Below, in pieces: positions 51,904 to 59,662 of a DNA stretch of 64,000 bases. The stretch spans positions 62,001-126,000 of the forward strand of contig NZ_JAUDEA010000005.1 of the NCBI RefSeq assembly GCF_030372065.1. The letters are read 5' to 3'. The position numbers and the translations under genes were made by a program. The notes below the pieces were generated by a model, which made no database searches, was not told the DNA's origin, and saw nothing but the letters and a program-made list of their open reading frames with translations. Position 1 is the stretch's first letter. The number at the start of each line of letters is the position of its first letter. The stretch is from Thermophilibacter provencensis. GTDB lineage: Bacteria > Actinomycetota > Coriobacteriia > Coriobacteriales > Atopobiaceae.

Positions 51904-53073
51904 ATGTACTGCATCCACTGCATGAACAACATCTCCACGGTGGGCACCGACGCCCTCGAGGCGGCCGGCTACGCCTTTGTGGAGGACCCCGCCGCGGCCA
52001 ATGCCTGGCTCGTCCGTAGCGCCAACCTCAACGAGATGGAGATGCCGCACGACCTGCTCGCAATCGCGCGTGCGGGCGCGGGCGTGAACAACATCCCCGT
52101 CGAGCGCTGCGCCCAGCAGGGCGTCGTCGTCTTCAACACGCCCGGCGCCAACGCCAATGCCGTGAAGGAGCTCGTCATCTGCGGCATGCTCCTTGCCTGC
52201 AGAGACATCATCGGAGGCGTGGAGTGGGTCCACGAGGCAAGTGACGACCCGCAGATCGCCAAGCGCGCCGAGAAGGCCAAGAAGCGCTTTGCGGGCTTTG
52301 AGCTTGCGGGCAAGCGCGTGGGCGTCATCGGGCTGGGCGCCATCGGCGCAGAGGTCGCCGATGCCCTCATCGCCCTTGGCGCCGAGGTTATGGGCTACGA
52401 CCCGTACCTCTCCATCAACGCCGCCTGGGGCCTTGACAGAAGGATCGAGCACGCAACCGACCTCGACCAGCTGCTCTCCGCCTGCGACTTTGTCACGCTG
52501 CATGTCCCGGCAACAGACTCGACGCGCGGCATGATCTCCGCGGAGGCCATCTCCAAGATGAAGCACGGCGCCGTCCTTCTCAACTTTGCCCGCGACGCGC
52601 TCGTTGACGAGCAGGCGCTTGCCGAGGCGCTCGACGACGGTAAGCTCGCCCGCTACGTCACCGACTTTGCCAACCCCGCGAGCGCCAACATGAAAAACGC
52701 CATCGTGCTCCCGCACCTTGGCGCCTCAACGGGCGAGGCGGAGGACAACTGCGCCGTCATGGCCGCCAACCAGCTGCGCGATTACCTTGAGAACGGCAAC
52801 ATCGTGAACTCCGTCAACTACGGCCGCGTTGACCTTGGCCCCTTGGTGAGCGGAACGCGCCTCGCCCTCTTCCACGAGAACGTTCAGGGTGTCATCGGCG
52901 AGGTCTCCCAGGCCATCGCGCGTGGTGGCCTCAACATCGAGAACATGAGCAACGTGAGCCGTGGGGCCAACGCCTACACGCTCCTTGAGGTGACCGGCAA
53001 CGTCACCGATGCGCTCGTCTCCGAGCTCGAGGGCCTGACAGGCATTAGGAGGGTGCGCCACATAGTCCGTTAG
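51904..53073 (+). CDS. serA: D-3-phosphoglycerate dehydrogenase with ACT domain
   Basis: First step of serine synthesis. The 389-residue protein has VGVIGLGAIGAEVADALIALG for NAD, the catalytic Arg/Glu region NFARDALVDEQALAEAL and His in VLPHLGASTGEAEDN, and a C-terminal ACT domain (about 310-389, VIGEVSQAIARGGLNIENM), the likely site for serine feedback. The length is of the short class without the intervening domain. GGAGGAACACC precedes ATG 51904. Many Firmicutes have the same serC-serA pair. Confidence 0.94.
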   Translation: MYCIHCMNNISTVGTDALEAAGYAFVEDPAAANAWLVRSANLNEMEMPHDLLAIARAGAGVNNIPVERCAQQGVVVFNTPGANANAVKELVICGMLLACRDIIGGVEWVHEASDDPQIAKRAEKAKKRFAGFELAGKRVGVIGLGAIGAEVADALIALGAEVMGYDPYLSINAAWGLDRRIEHATDLDQLLSACDFVTLHVPATDSTRGMISAEAISKMKHGAVLLNFARDALVDEQALAEALDDGKLARYVTDFANPASANMKNAIVLPHLGASTGEAEDNCAVMAANQLRDYLENGNIVNSVNYGRVDLGPLVSGTRLALFHENVQGVIGEVSQAIARGGLNIENMSNVSRGANAYTLLEVTGNVTDALVSELEGLTGIRRVRHIVR

Positions 53074-53225
53074 CTCGGCGTCCCGACAAAACCGGCATCC
53101 CTTGCGACGGGCATCGCGGCCATGCGGTGTCCGCCGTGCCTTGTGGAGCGGTTGGGGAACTGACTTAATTTACGCTAAACTGGGTACCTTGGTGAAGGTA
53201 GTTCCACCGACTCGAGAGGGCCGAA

Positions 53226-53957
53226 GTGTCAGAGAGAACAGAGCGCACCAAGTCGCTCATTAAGAGCATTGCCGATGCCGACGCCGCCGAGCGCCAGGCC
53301 TCCGGGCGTTCGGACATACCGGTGGGGACCTCCGGGAACCCCTCTACGCAGGTGCTCACCGTCGCCAACGTCATCACGTTCTGCAGACTCGCCCTCACCA
53401 TCGTCTTTCTCTTCCTCTTTGCCACCGGCTCCAACCGCGCCGCGGCCCTTGTGTGCTACGTCGTGGCAGCGGCGACCGACTTCCTTGACGGCCAGGTCGC
53501 GCGGCGCACGCAGACTGTGAGCTGGCTCGGAAAAATCATGGACCCCATCATGGACCGCGTGCTGCTCTTCACGGGCGTGCTCGGTCTCCTCATTGTGGGG
53601 GAGCTCCCGCTCTGGGTCCCCGTCTTCGTCATTGGCCGTGACGTCTACCTTGCGGTGGGCGGCCTCATCCTGCAGCGCTACCGCCGCAGGCCCATTGACG
53701 TTGCCTACGTGGGAAAGGCGGCCACGGCACTGCTCATGTTTGGCTTCTGCGACCTTCTTCTGGGGCTTCCTGTCATCCCGGGTCTCGGCCTCGTTGACGC
53801 AGTCTGGCTCCCCGGCCTCAACGACCAGGCCAGTGCCCTTGGCATCCTCTTTGTCTACGCCGGCGTCATCTGCTCGCTCATCACCGCCGTCGTCTACACT
53901 GCCGAGGGCGTTCGCATCGTTCGCTCCAGGCACGACGGAGAGGACGGTGCCAAATGA
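53226..53957 (+). CDS. pgsA: CDP-alcohol phosphatidyltransferase, PgsA-like
   Basis: Makes phosphatidylglycerol phosphate from CDP-diacylglycerol and glycerol 3-phosphate. The 243-residue membrane protein has the full signature: ATDFLDGQVARR, then seven residues, G, and IMDPIMDR, giving D-x2-D-G-x2-A-R-x8-G-x3-D-x3-D. About six membrane segments follow a 45-residue polar N-terminus. GTG start. It overlaps the next gene by four bases (ATGA). Confidence 0.88.
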   Translation: MSERTERTKSLIKSIADADAAERQASGRSDIPVGTSGNPSTQVLTVANVITFCRLALTIVFLFLFATGSNRAAALVCYVVAAATDFLDGQVARRTQTVSWLGKIMDPIMDRVLLFTGVLGLLIVGELPLWVPVFVIGRDVYLAVGGLILQRYRRRPIDVAYVGKAATALLMFGFCDLLLGLPVIPGLGLVDAVWLPGLNDQASALGILFVYAGVICSLITAVVYTAEGVRIVRSRHDGEDGAK

Positions 53958-54841
53958 GCTCCGCCAGGATGGGGGTGCTCCATGGGGAGCACGTTCTTCT
54001 CGGCGCCACCTTTGAGCCCGGCTTTGACGATCTTCTGGCCGTCTGTTCCTACGCATGCGAGAAGGACGACGCCGTGTTCTTTGAAGGTGCCGAGAAGGAC
54101 GGCGCGCTCCTGTGCGACCTCACCGGCTGCGCCTACGTTCTCGTGAGCGGAGACGGAGCGGGCGCCCTCGTGGGGACCGCCCTGTGCGGTGACGAGCTCG
54201 CCGTGGGCTCCGCCGCGTTTGAGGGCGTTCTCACGGGTGATGGGTCGCTCATCTCCACGCCCCTTGCCGTGAGGACGGGTGACCGTGAGATCGTCCTCGT
54301 TGACCCCAGCTGCCATGGTGAGGCCCTCGTTGGCTGGCTCTCCTTCCTTGCGGGGGCCGAGCAGGGCGGCGTGCGCCCCTTTGCGGGCACGCTGGTTGAG
54401 CCTGCCTCCGAGATGCTCGTCGCGCTGCTCTTGGCGGGCCCTGCCGCCGAGCGCGTCCTTGCTGACTATGTGTCCTCGCCCGCGCGCCTGCCTCGCCCTG
54501 CCGAGGTGCTCCAGGCGCATCTGGATGCCATCCCCGCGGTTCTCGTTGGGATTCCGGGCGCCGACGAGCTTCCGCGCGGCTACCTTGTCCTCGTTCCGCC
54601 CGCGCGCGCTCGTGCCCTATGGCGGAGCCTGCTCTCCTTTGGGGAGATTTCGCCCGTGGGTCACGAGACACTCCGCCGAATTCTCTGCGATACTGTTCCC
54701 TGGGGTGGTTTTCTTGCCACCGCTAGTCCCGCGCACGTGAGCGCCGGCAACCTCAAGAGATGGCATCTCCTGAGGGAGGGCGCGGACTTCATCGGCGCGC
54801 GCGGTCTAGTTGAGGGTTCGGATGCCGCCGACAACAGGTGA
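53954..54841 (+). CDS. GcvT/YgfZ-like folate-binding-fold protein
   Basis: A 295-residue protein with a weak glycine-cleavage T-protein pattern: LLCDLTGCAYVLVSGDGAGALVGTAL near the N terminus resembles the DLS...VSG-x-DA-x-x-FL block, with PLAVRTGDREIVLVDPS and a C-terminal beta-rich half. Key T-protein catalytic residues are not clear, so it may be a YgfZ-like or degenerate aminomethyltransferase. It overlaps pgsA by four bases and is followed by ridA 18 bases later. Function uncertain; Fe-S assembly or C1 metabolism is possible. Confidence 0.6.
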   Translation: MSSARMGVLHGEHVLLGATFEPGFDDLLAVCSYACEKDDAVFFEGAEKDGALLCDLTGCAYVLVSGDGAGALVGTALCGDELAVGSAAFEGVLTGDGSLISTPLAVRTGDREIVLVDPSCHGEALVGWLSFLAGAEQGGVRPFAGTLVEPASEMLVALLLAGPAAERVLADYVSSPARLPRPAEVLQAHLDAIPAVLVGIPGADELPRGYLVLVPPARARALWRSLLSFGEISPVGHETLRRILCDTVPWGGFLATASPAHVSAGNLKRWHLLREGADFIGARGLVEGSDAADNR

Positions 54842-54859
54842 CGAGCTGGAAGGAGCGTC

Positions 54860-55240
54860 GTGAAGTACTCGATCAACGCACCTGATGCCCCGGAGGCCTT
54901 TGGTCCCTACTCGCAGGGAACCACCGCCGGGCGGCTCGTCTTTGCCTCCGGACAGCTCCCCATCTCCTCTGACGACAACCGTCGCCTTGTTCCGGGGGGC
55001 ATCGTTGAGCAGACGGAGCGCGTCATAGACATCATCGAGACCCTGCTCGAGGAGGTTGGCTGCTCGCTTGCGGACGTCGCGCAAACAACGGTTTACCTCT
55101 CGAGCCTTGACAACATGGCCGCCATGAACGAGGTGTATGCTCGGAGATTCACCACCCCGGCGCCCGCTCGTGCCGTCGTAGGCGTGAACGAGCTACCGCT
55201 GGGCGCCCTCATTGAGATGGACTGCGTCGCGTGCAGGTGA
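54860..55240 (+). CDS. ridA: RidA family reactive enamine/imine deaminase
   Basis: Hydrolyses reactive 2-aminoacrylate-type intermediates made by PLP enzymes. The 126-residue protein has PEAFGPYSQGTTAG, VFASGQLPI, AQTTVYLSSLDNMAAMN and the Arg/Glu end APARAVVGVNELPLGALIEMD with conserved Arg and Glu. Length is typical. GGAAGGAGC precedes GTG 54860. Being near serC-serA fits a role in limiting serine-derived enamines. Confidence 0.92.
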   Translation: MKYSINAPDAPEAFGPYSQGTTAGRLVFASGQLPISSDDNRRLVPGGIVEQTERVIDIIETLLEEVGCSLADVAQTTVYLSSLDNMAAMNEVYARRFTTPAPARAVVGVNELPLGALIEMDCVACR

Positions 55241-55283
55241 TGCGCGCTATCATGGTAGGTTGAACGACGAGGGGAGGCCCTTC

Positions 55284-55703
55284 ATGCCCAATCCAGTATC
55301 CGGTGCCACCGAGATTTTTCGCATGCCCGCCGCGGACGCCACCGTTCCCGACCTCATGGGGACGTCCCGGCTTGCCCATCCGACGCTGACCATTGTCAAG
55401 GGGCCCCAGATAGGGGAGACCTTCGAGCTTGACAGCCCGGAGATCACGCTTGGCCGTGACCCCAAGAACAGCGTCTTTCTCAACGACATGACGGTCTCGC
55501 GCCACCACGCGCGCATGAACCTCTCCAACATCTCCTCGGGCATTGCCACCATCGAGGACCTCGGCTCGCTCAACGGGACCTGGGTCGATGGAGCCATCGC
55601 CTCCCGCGCTGGCCTCAAAGACGGCTCCACCATCCAGATCGGTACCTTCCGCATGGTGTTCCACACCAATGCGCGGCCGCGCAGGATTGACACTGAGGCG
55701 TAG
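55284..55703 (+). CDS. FHA-domain protein, GarA-like
   Basis: A 139-residue protein: N-terminal 35 residues with threonines (TEIFRMPAADATVPD) and an FHA phosphothreonine-binding domain (about 40-130): ITLGRDPKNSVFLNDMTVSRHHARM, then DLGSLNGTWVDG. In actinobacteria such proteins (GarA/OdhI) regulate 2-oxoglutarate enzymes after phosphorylation on an N-terminal ETTS-type motif; that exact motif is absent here. Next to the ftsR-like gene as in mycobacteria (garA-Rv1828). ATG 55284 follows GAGGGGAGGCCC. Confidence 0.85.
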   Translation: MPNPVSGATEIFRMPAADATVPDLMGTSRLAHPTLTIVKGPQIGETFELDSPEITLGRDPKNSVFLNDMTVSRHHARMNLSNISSGIATIEDLGSLNGTWVDGAIASRAGLKDGSTIQIGTFRMVFHTNARPRRIDTEA

Positions 55704-55708
55704 GCGCC

Positions 55709-56467
55709 ATGGCGGACGCCGGCTACCTGACAATCGGGAAGGTCGTCAAGAAGCTGCAGCAGCAGTATCCCGACCTCTCCATCTCCAAGGTCCGTTATCT
55801 TCAGGACGAGGGGCTGCTCAACCCCTCGCGCACGCCGAGTGGGTACCGGCTGTACTCGCAGCGTGACGTCCGGCGTCTCGAGACGATCCTCTATCTGCAG
55901 AAGAACCGCTTCCTCCCGCTCTCCGTCATCAAGGAGCAGCTCGACCGTGCGGACGCCGGGCAGGCGTCCGCGCCCGAGGTCGCCGAGGAGTCGATCGCGC
56001 TCCCCGTGGACGACGAGGAGGTCGTCGGCAAGCTCCATCCCATCGACCGCGTTCCCGAGCTCGTGGGCGCCTCGGTCTCCTTTGTGCGCCAGCTCTCCGA
56101 GGCCGGCGTCATCGAGCTCAAGCGCTCGCCCCACGGGCGCGACCTCGTTGACGGAAGGGACTTCTCTCTGATCAGGCTCTGTGACGAGCTCCGTCACTTT
56201 GGCATCGGGCCCAAGAACCTCAGGCAGTACGTCATCGCCGCCAACCGCGAGTCCGCCATGTTCGAACAGGCGCTCGTTGTCTTTGTCCGCAAGGGCGGCG
56301 GCGTTGAGATCGAGAACACCGAGGCCGCAAAGCAGCGCTTCGATCAGGCCTTCTCGCGCATGCTGAGCCTTACCAACGCCGTGCGCTGCCACCTCATTGC
56401 CCGTCGCGTCAAGGAGCCCTTTGCCGAGAAGGACGAGCGGGACGGCGCGTCAGAGAAGAGAGCGTGA
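55709..56467 (+). CDS. ftsR: MerR-family regulator, FtsR-like
   Basis: A 252-residue DNA-binding protein with two MerR-like winged-helix regions: residues ~5-80 (LTIGKVVKKLQQQYPDLSIS, SGYRLYSQRDVRRLETIL) and a second HTH-like region (about 105-165, VSFVRQLSEAGVIELKR). This is the two-HTH layout of actinobacterial FtsR, which activates ftsZ in Corynebacterium and sits next to the GarA gene in mycobacteria. It lies five bases after the FHA gene. The symbol is by homology and context. Confidence 0.8.
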   Translation: MADAGYLTIGKVVKKLQQQYPDLSISKVRYLQDEGLLNPSRTPSGYRLYSQRDVRRLETILYLQKNRFLPLSVIKEQLDRADAGQASAPEVAEESIALPVDDEEVVGKLHPIDRVPELVGASVSFVRQLSEAGVIELKRSPHGRDLVDGRDFSLIRLCDELRHFGIGPKNLRQYVIAANRESAMFEQALVVFVRKGGGVEIENTEAAKQRFDQAFSRMLSLTNAVRCHLIARRVKEPFAEKDERDGASEKRA

Positions 56468-56471
56468 TCAC

Positions 56472-57005
56472 GTGACTGATTTTGACTTCGAGAGCCGCAT
56501 CGTCGACATCCCCGACTATCCTGAGCCGGGCGTGGTCTTCAAGGACATCACGCCGCTCTTTGACGATCCCGAGGCCCTGCGTGCCGTGGTCGACTCCGTT
56601 GCGGATCACTTTGCGAATGCGGGCATCACCAAGGTCGTGGGTGCCGAGGCCCGTGGCTTTCTCGTGGGCGCCCCGGTGGCGTACCGCCTGGGGTGCGGCT
56701 TTGTTCCCGCCCGCAAGCCCGGAAAGCTCCCGCGCGAGGTCTTCTCGCAGAGCTACTCCCTCGAGTACGGCACCGACGAGATTCAGATCCACAAGGATGC
56801 GCTGACATCCGAGGACCGCGTGCTCATCGTAGACGACCTCGTTGCAACGGGTGGGACCGCCATAGCCTCCGCCCAGCTCGTCGAGCAGTCCGGCGCCGCC
56901 GTTGCGGGGTTTGCCTTCATTCTGGAGCTCTCGTTCCTGAAGCCGCGTCACCTGATTGCCGAGAAGTACCCGCAGGAGGTCTTCTCGCTTGTCAAGGTGG
57001 GGTAG
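56472..57005 (+). CDS. apt: Adenine phosphoribosyltransferase
   Basis: Salvages adenine to AMP with PRPP. The 177-residue protein has SRIVDIPDYPEPGVVFKDIT, AEARGFLVGAPVAYRLG, RKPGKLPREVFSQSYSLEYG and the PRPP loop VLIVDDLVATGGTA. Start GTG 56472, four bases after the ftsR stop and coupled to it. Confidence 0.95.
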   Translation: MTDFDFESRIVDIPDYPEPGVVFKDITPLFDDPEALRAVVDSVADHFANAGITKVVGAEARGFLVGAPVAYRLGCGFVPARKPGKLPREVFSQSYSLEYGTDEIQIHKDALTSEDRVLIVDDLVATGGTAIASAQLVEQSGAAVAGFAFILELSFLKPRHLIAEKYPQEVFSLVKVG

Positions 57006-57119
57006 GAGCGCACTACACTCCTCAGTCAGAACTTGGTATCATGACCTTCGTATGAACGTGCCACCGAGCCTACCATCGCAGCCTAAAATACACTCGTGGC
57101 TTTTGAAAGGACATCGTTC

Positions 57120-58352
57120 ATGGCGTTGACGCATAGGGTGATTCATGCGGGGCTCGCCGCCCTGCTCGTTGCTGGGCCGGTGTGCCTTGCCGCAGCCCCT
57201 GCCACGGTTGCCCTCGCGGACCCCGCCTCCGAGCTCGAGGAGGTCTCCTCGCAGCTCGAGCAGCTCGGCACTGAGCTCGCGGACCGTCAGGCTCAGCTCG
57301 CCACCGCAACGACGTCGCTCGAGGACACCGATTACGCCATCACCCAGAAAGAGATGAGCATCGAGCAGACCCGCTCCAACCTTGACGCGCAGCGCGCGCT
57401 TCTGGGCGAGAACATGCGGGGCGCCTATAAGGGCGGCACCGAGGGTGTGATCGACTTCATTCTGGGCGCCACGAGCGCCGAGGAGCTTGCGAGCCGCATC
57501 TACTATCTCGACAAGGTCTCCGAGCAGCAGGCGTCCACCATCGCCCGGGTTCAGTCGCTCTCCGAGCAGCTTGAGCGCGAGCTCGCAGAGCTTCAGGAGC
57601 AGCAGGCGTCTCAGCAGGCCCAGGTTAACGACCTGCAGTCCCAGGTGAGCGACTACCAGGCGCGCGTCTCCGAGGCGGAGAGCCTCTATGAGTCCCTTGA
57701 TGCTCAGGTGAAGGCCGAGCTCGAGGCGCAGCAGAACGAGAGCATCTCTGCCGCCATCGAGGCCGTCGAGCAGAGCCAGAGCCAGGCGGCCGCCTCGGGC
57801 GGCACCCAGGAGAGCGAGCCTTCGCCCGACGATGCCGCCGATGCCAGCGAGCCCTCGACGGACGCTGGGCCTGAGGAGGACGTCGAGCCCGAGCCCGATC
57901 CTCAGCCGGAACCTGAACCCGAGCAGGAGCCCGAGCCTGAGCCTGAGGATCCCGCACCTTCCGACGAGGGTCAGGACTCCTCCGAGGATGAGGACGAGCC
58001 CTCTGCGGGCGTACCGTTTGGCCAGGGCCTCGCCACCGCCTACGCCCAGATTGGCAAGGCGTACGTCTATGGTGCCACCGGGCCCAACGCCTTCGACTGC
58101 TCTGGTTTGGTCTGCTACTGCTACGGCTATGCTCGTGGCCGCACCACCGGCGCCATGATCTCATCGCTTCAGGCCTCGGGAGACTGGAAGACCGACATGA
58201 GCCAGCTTCAGGTTGGCGACCTCGTCTTCCCTAGCTATGGCCATGTGGGCATCTACGTTGGTAACGGAAGAATGATTCACGCCGCAAACCCTGCCCTCGG
58301 CGTTGTCGAGGCACCAGTCTACGCCTTCATTGGCGGCGGCTCTTATTACTAG
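57120..58352 (+). CDS. Secreted coiled-coil NlpC/P60 endopeptidase (first of pair)
   Basis: Predicted peptidoglycan hydrolase. The 410-residue protein has a signal peptide (residues 1-33, cleavage near VALA), a long coiled coil (about 35-215) rich in Gln/Glu with the hallmark RGAYKGGTEGVIDFILGATS, an acidic Glu-Pro linker (about 250-300), and a C-terminal NlpC/P60 domain with Cys in NAFDCSGLVCYCYG and His in YGHVGIYVGNGRMIHAA. The coiled-coil layout is like PcsB/RipA, which FtsEX controls; no ftsEX is here. GAAAGGA before ATG 57120 fixes the start; GTG 57096 is rejected. A 12-base gap leads to the second copy. Confidence 0.9.
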   Translation: MALTHRVIHAGLAALLVAGPVCLAAAPATVALADPASELEEVSSQLEQLGTELADRQAQLATATTSLEDTDYAITQKEMSIEQTRSNLDAQRALLGENMRGAYKGGTEGVIDFILGATSAEELASRIYYLDKVSEQQASTIARVQSLSEQLERELAELQEQQASQQAQVNDLQSQVSDYQARVSEAESLYESLDAQVKAELEAQQNESISAAIEAVEQSQSQAAASGGTQESEPSPDDAADASEPSTDAGPEEDVEPEPDPQPEPEPEQEPEPEPEDPAPSDEGQDSSEDEDEPSAGVPFGQGLATAYAQIGKAYVYGATGPNAFDCSGLVCYCYGYARGRTTGAMISSLQASGDWKTDMSQLQVGDLVFPSYGHVGIYVGNGRMIHAANPALGVVEAPVYAFIGGGSYY

Positions 58353-58363
58353 GAGGACATGAG

Positions 58364-59662
58364 ATGAGTCACACCACCGTCACGAGAAGGTCGCTCATAG
58401 CGAGCGCCGTTGCCCTTCTCGGCCTTGGTCTCATACCTAACGCTGCGCTGGCCGACCCGACCACCGAGGAGCTCCAGGCACAGCTCGAGGAGGCGCGCTC
58501 CCAGCTTGAGGCGATGGGCAACAGCCTTGCCTCCTATCAGAACGAGCTTGCCTCGCAGTCCGAGGCCCTTGAGGTCACGCGCTCGGACATCTTTAACACC
58601 GAGACGCAGATCAGCGAGACCCAGACCCAGCTCGACGCCGCGAAGGCAGTGCTCTCTGGTCGCATGAGCGACTCCTACAAGGCTGGTGCCGGCTCCACCC
58701 TCGACATCCTCCTGGGTGCCAAGAGCGTGGAGGAACTTGCGAGCCGCGTCTACTACCTCGACAAGCTCAGCGAGTCCGATGCCGCCACCATAGCTCAGGT
58801 CAACGCGCTCGCCACGCAGCTCCAAGAGCAGCATGACTCCCTGGTTGCCCAGCAGGAGGACCAGGAGGCCAAAATCGAGGAGACGCAGAAGAACCTTGAC
58901 GACTATCAGGCCGAGGTTGCCGCTGCGCAGAGCTACTACGCCTCGCTTGACGGCCAGGTTCAGGAGCGTCTTGCCCAGGAGGCTGCCGAGGAGGCGGCCC
59001 GTCAGGCGGAGGAGCGCGAGCCCTCCGCGGGTGCCCAGAACACCGGCATCGCAAACGCGGTGACCGCGATTCAGGAATCCACCTCAAACCAGGGTACGAG
59101 CCAGCAGGCACCTGTCGATGACGACGCGGATGCCGAGGAGCCGGATGACGGCGATAAGGAGCAAGAGACTCCTGAGGTCGATCCCGAGCCGGAGCCCGAT
59201 CCTGAACCTGAACCTGAGCCCGAACCTGAGCCGGAGCCCGAACCTGAGCCTGACACGAGCTCGCCGGGGGTGTCGCATCCGGGGATCGTCTCCTGTGCCG
59301 CATCGCTCATCGGAAAGCCTTACAAGCAGTGGTGGACCGGTGTCAACTATGGTCCCAACGCCGACGGCTACGATTGCTGCGGCCTCGTTGCCACGGCGTA
59401 TCGTCTTGCCGGCTACAGCCTCCCTGCGTATCAGGCCCCCGTTGCCTCCATCATGGCCTCCATTCAGAGCCGTGGTAACTGGAAGAGCTGCAACCTCTCC
59501 AACTATCAGAGCGTGCTCGCCCCTGGCGACGTTATCGTCTGCTCCACGGGTCACGTTGCCATCTATGCCGGTGGCAACCAGATGATCCACGCCCCGGCGC
59601 CCGGTGGCTATGTCTGCTATGCGACCGTCTACGCGTGCATCGGCGGAGGTTTTGGCGGCTGA
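58364..59662 (+). CDS. Secreted coiled-coil NlpC/P60-like protein (second of pair)
   Basis: A 432-residue paralogue of the preceding protein. It has a signal peptide with TRRSLIASAVALLG, giving a possible Tat motif, coiled coil (about 33-210) sharing DILLGAKSVEELASRVYYLD with the first gene, a Glu-Pro repeat linker (about 280-310), and a C-terminal domain with DGYDCCGLVATAYRLAG (Cys-Cys in place of Cys-Ser) and STGHVAIYAGGNQMIHAP. The catalytic Cys and His are kept, but the fold is longer than the first copy's and may be a divergent NlpC/P60. AGGAGGACATGAG precedes ATG 58364. Confidence 0.88.
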   Translation: MSHTTVTRRSLIASAVALLGLGLIPNAALADPTTEELQAQLEEARSQLEAMGNSLASYQNELASQSEALEVTRSDIFNTETQISETQTQLDAAKAVLSGRMSDSYKAGAGSTLDILLGAKSVEELASRVYYLDKLSESDAATIAQVNALATQLQEQHDSLVAQQEDQEAKIEETQKNLDDYQAEVAAAQSYYASLDGQVQERLAQEAAEEAARQAEEREPSAGAQNTGIANAVTAIQESTSNQGTSQQAPVDDDADAEEPDDGDKEQETPEVDPEPEPDPEPEPEPEPEPEPEPEPDTSSPGVSHPGIVSCAASLIGKPYKQWWTGVNYGPNADGYDCCGLVATAYRLAGYSLPAYQAPVASIMASIQSRGNWKSCNLSNYQSVLAPGDVIVCSTGHVAIYAGGNQMIHAPAPGGYVCYATVYACIGGGFGG

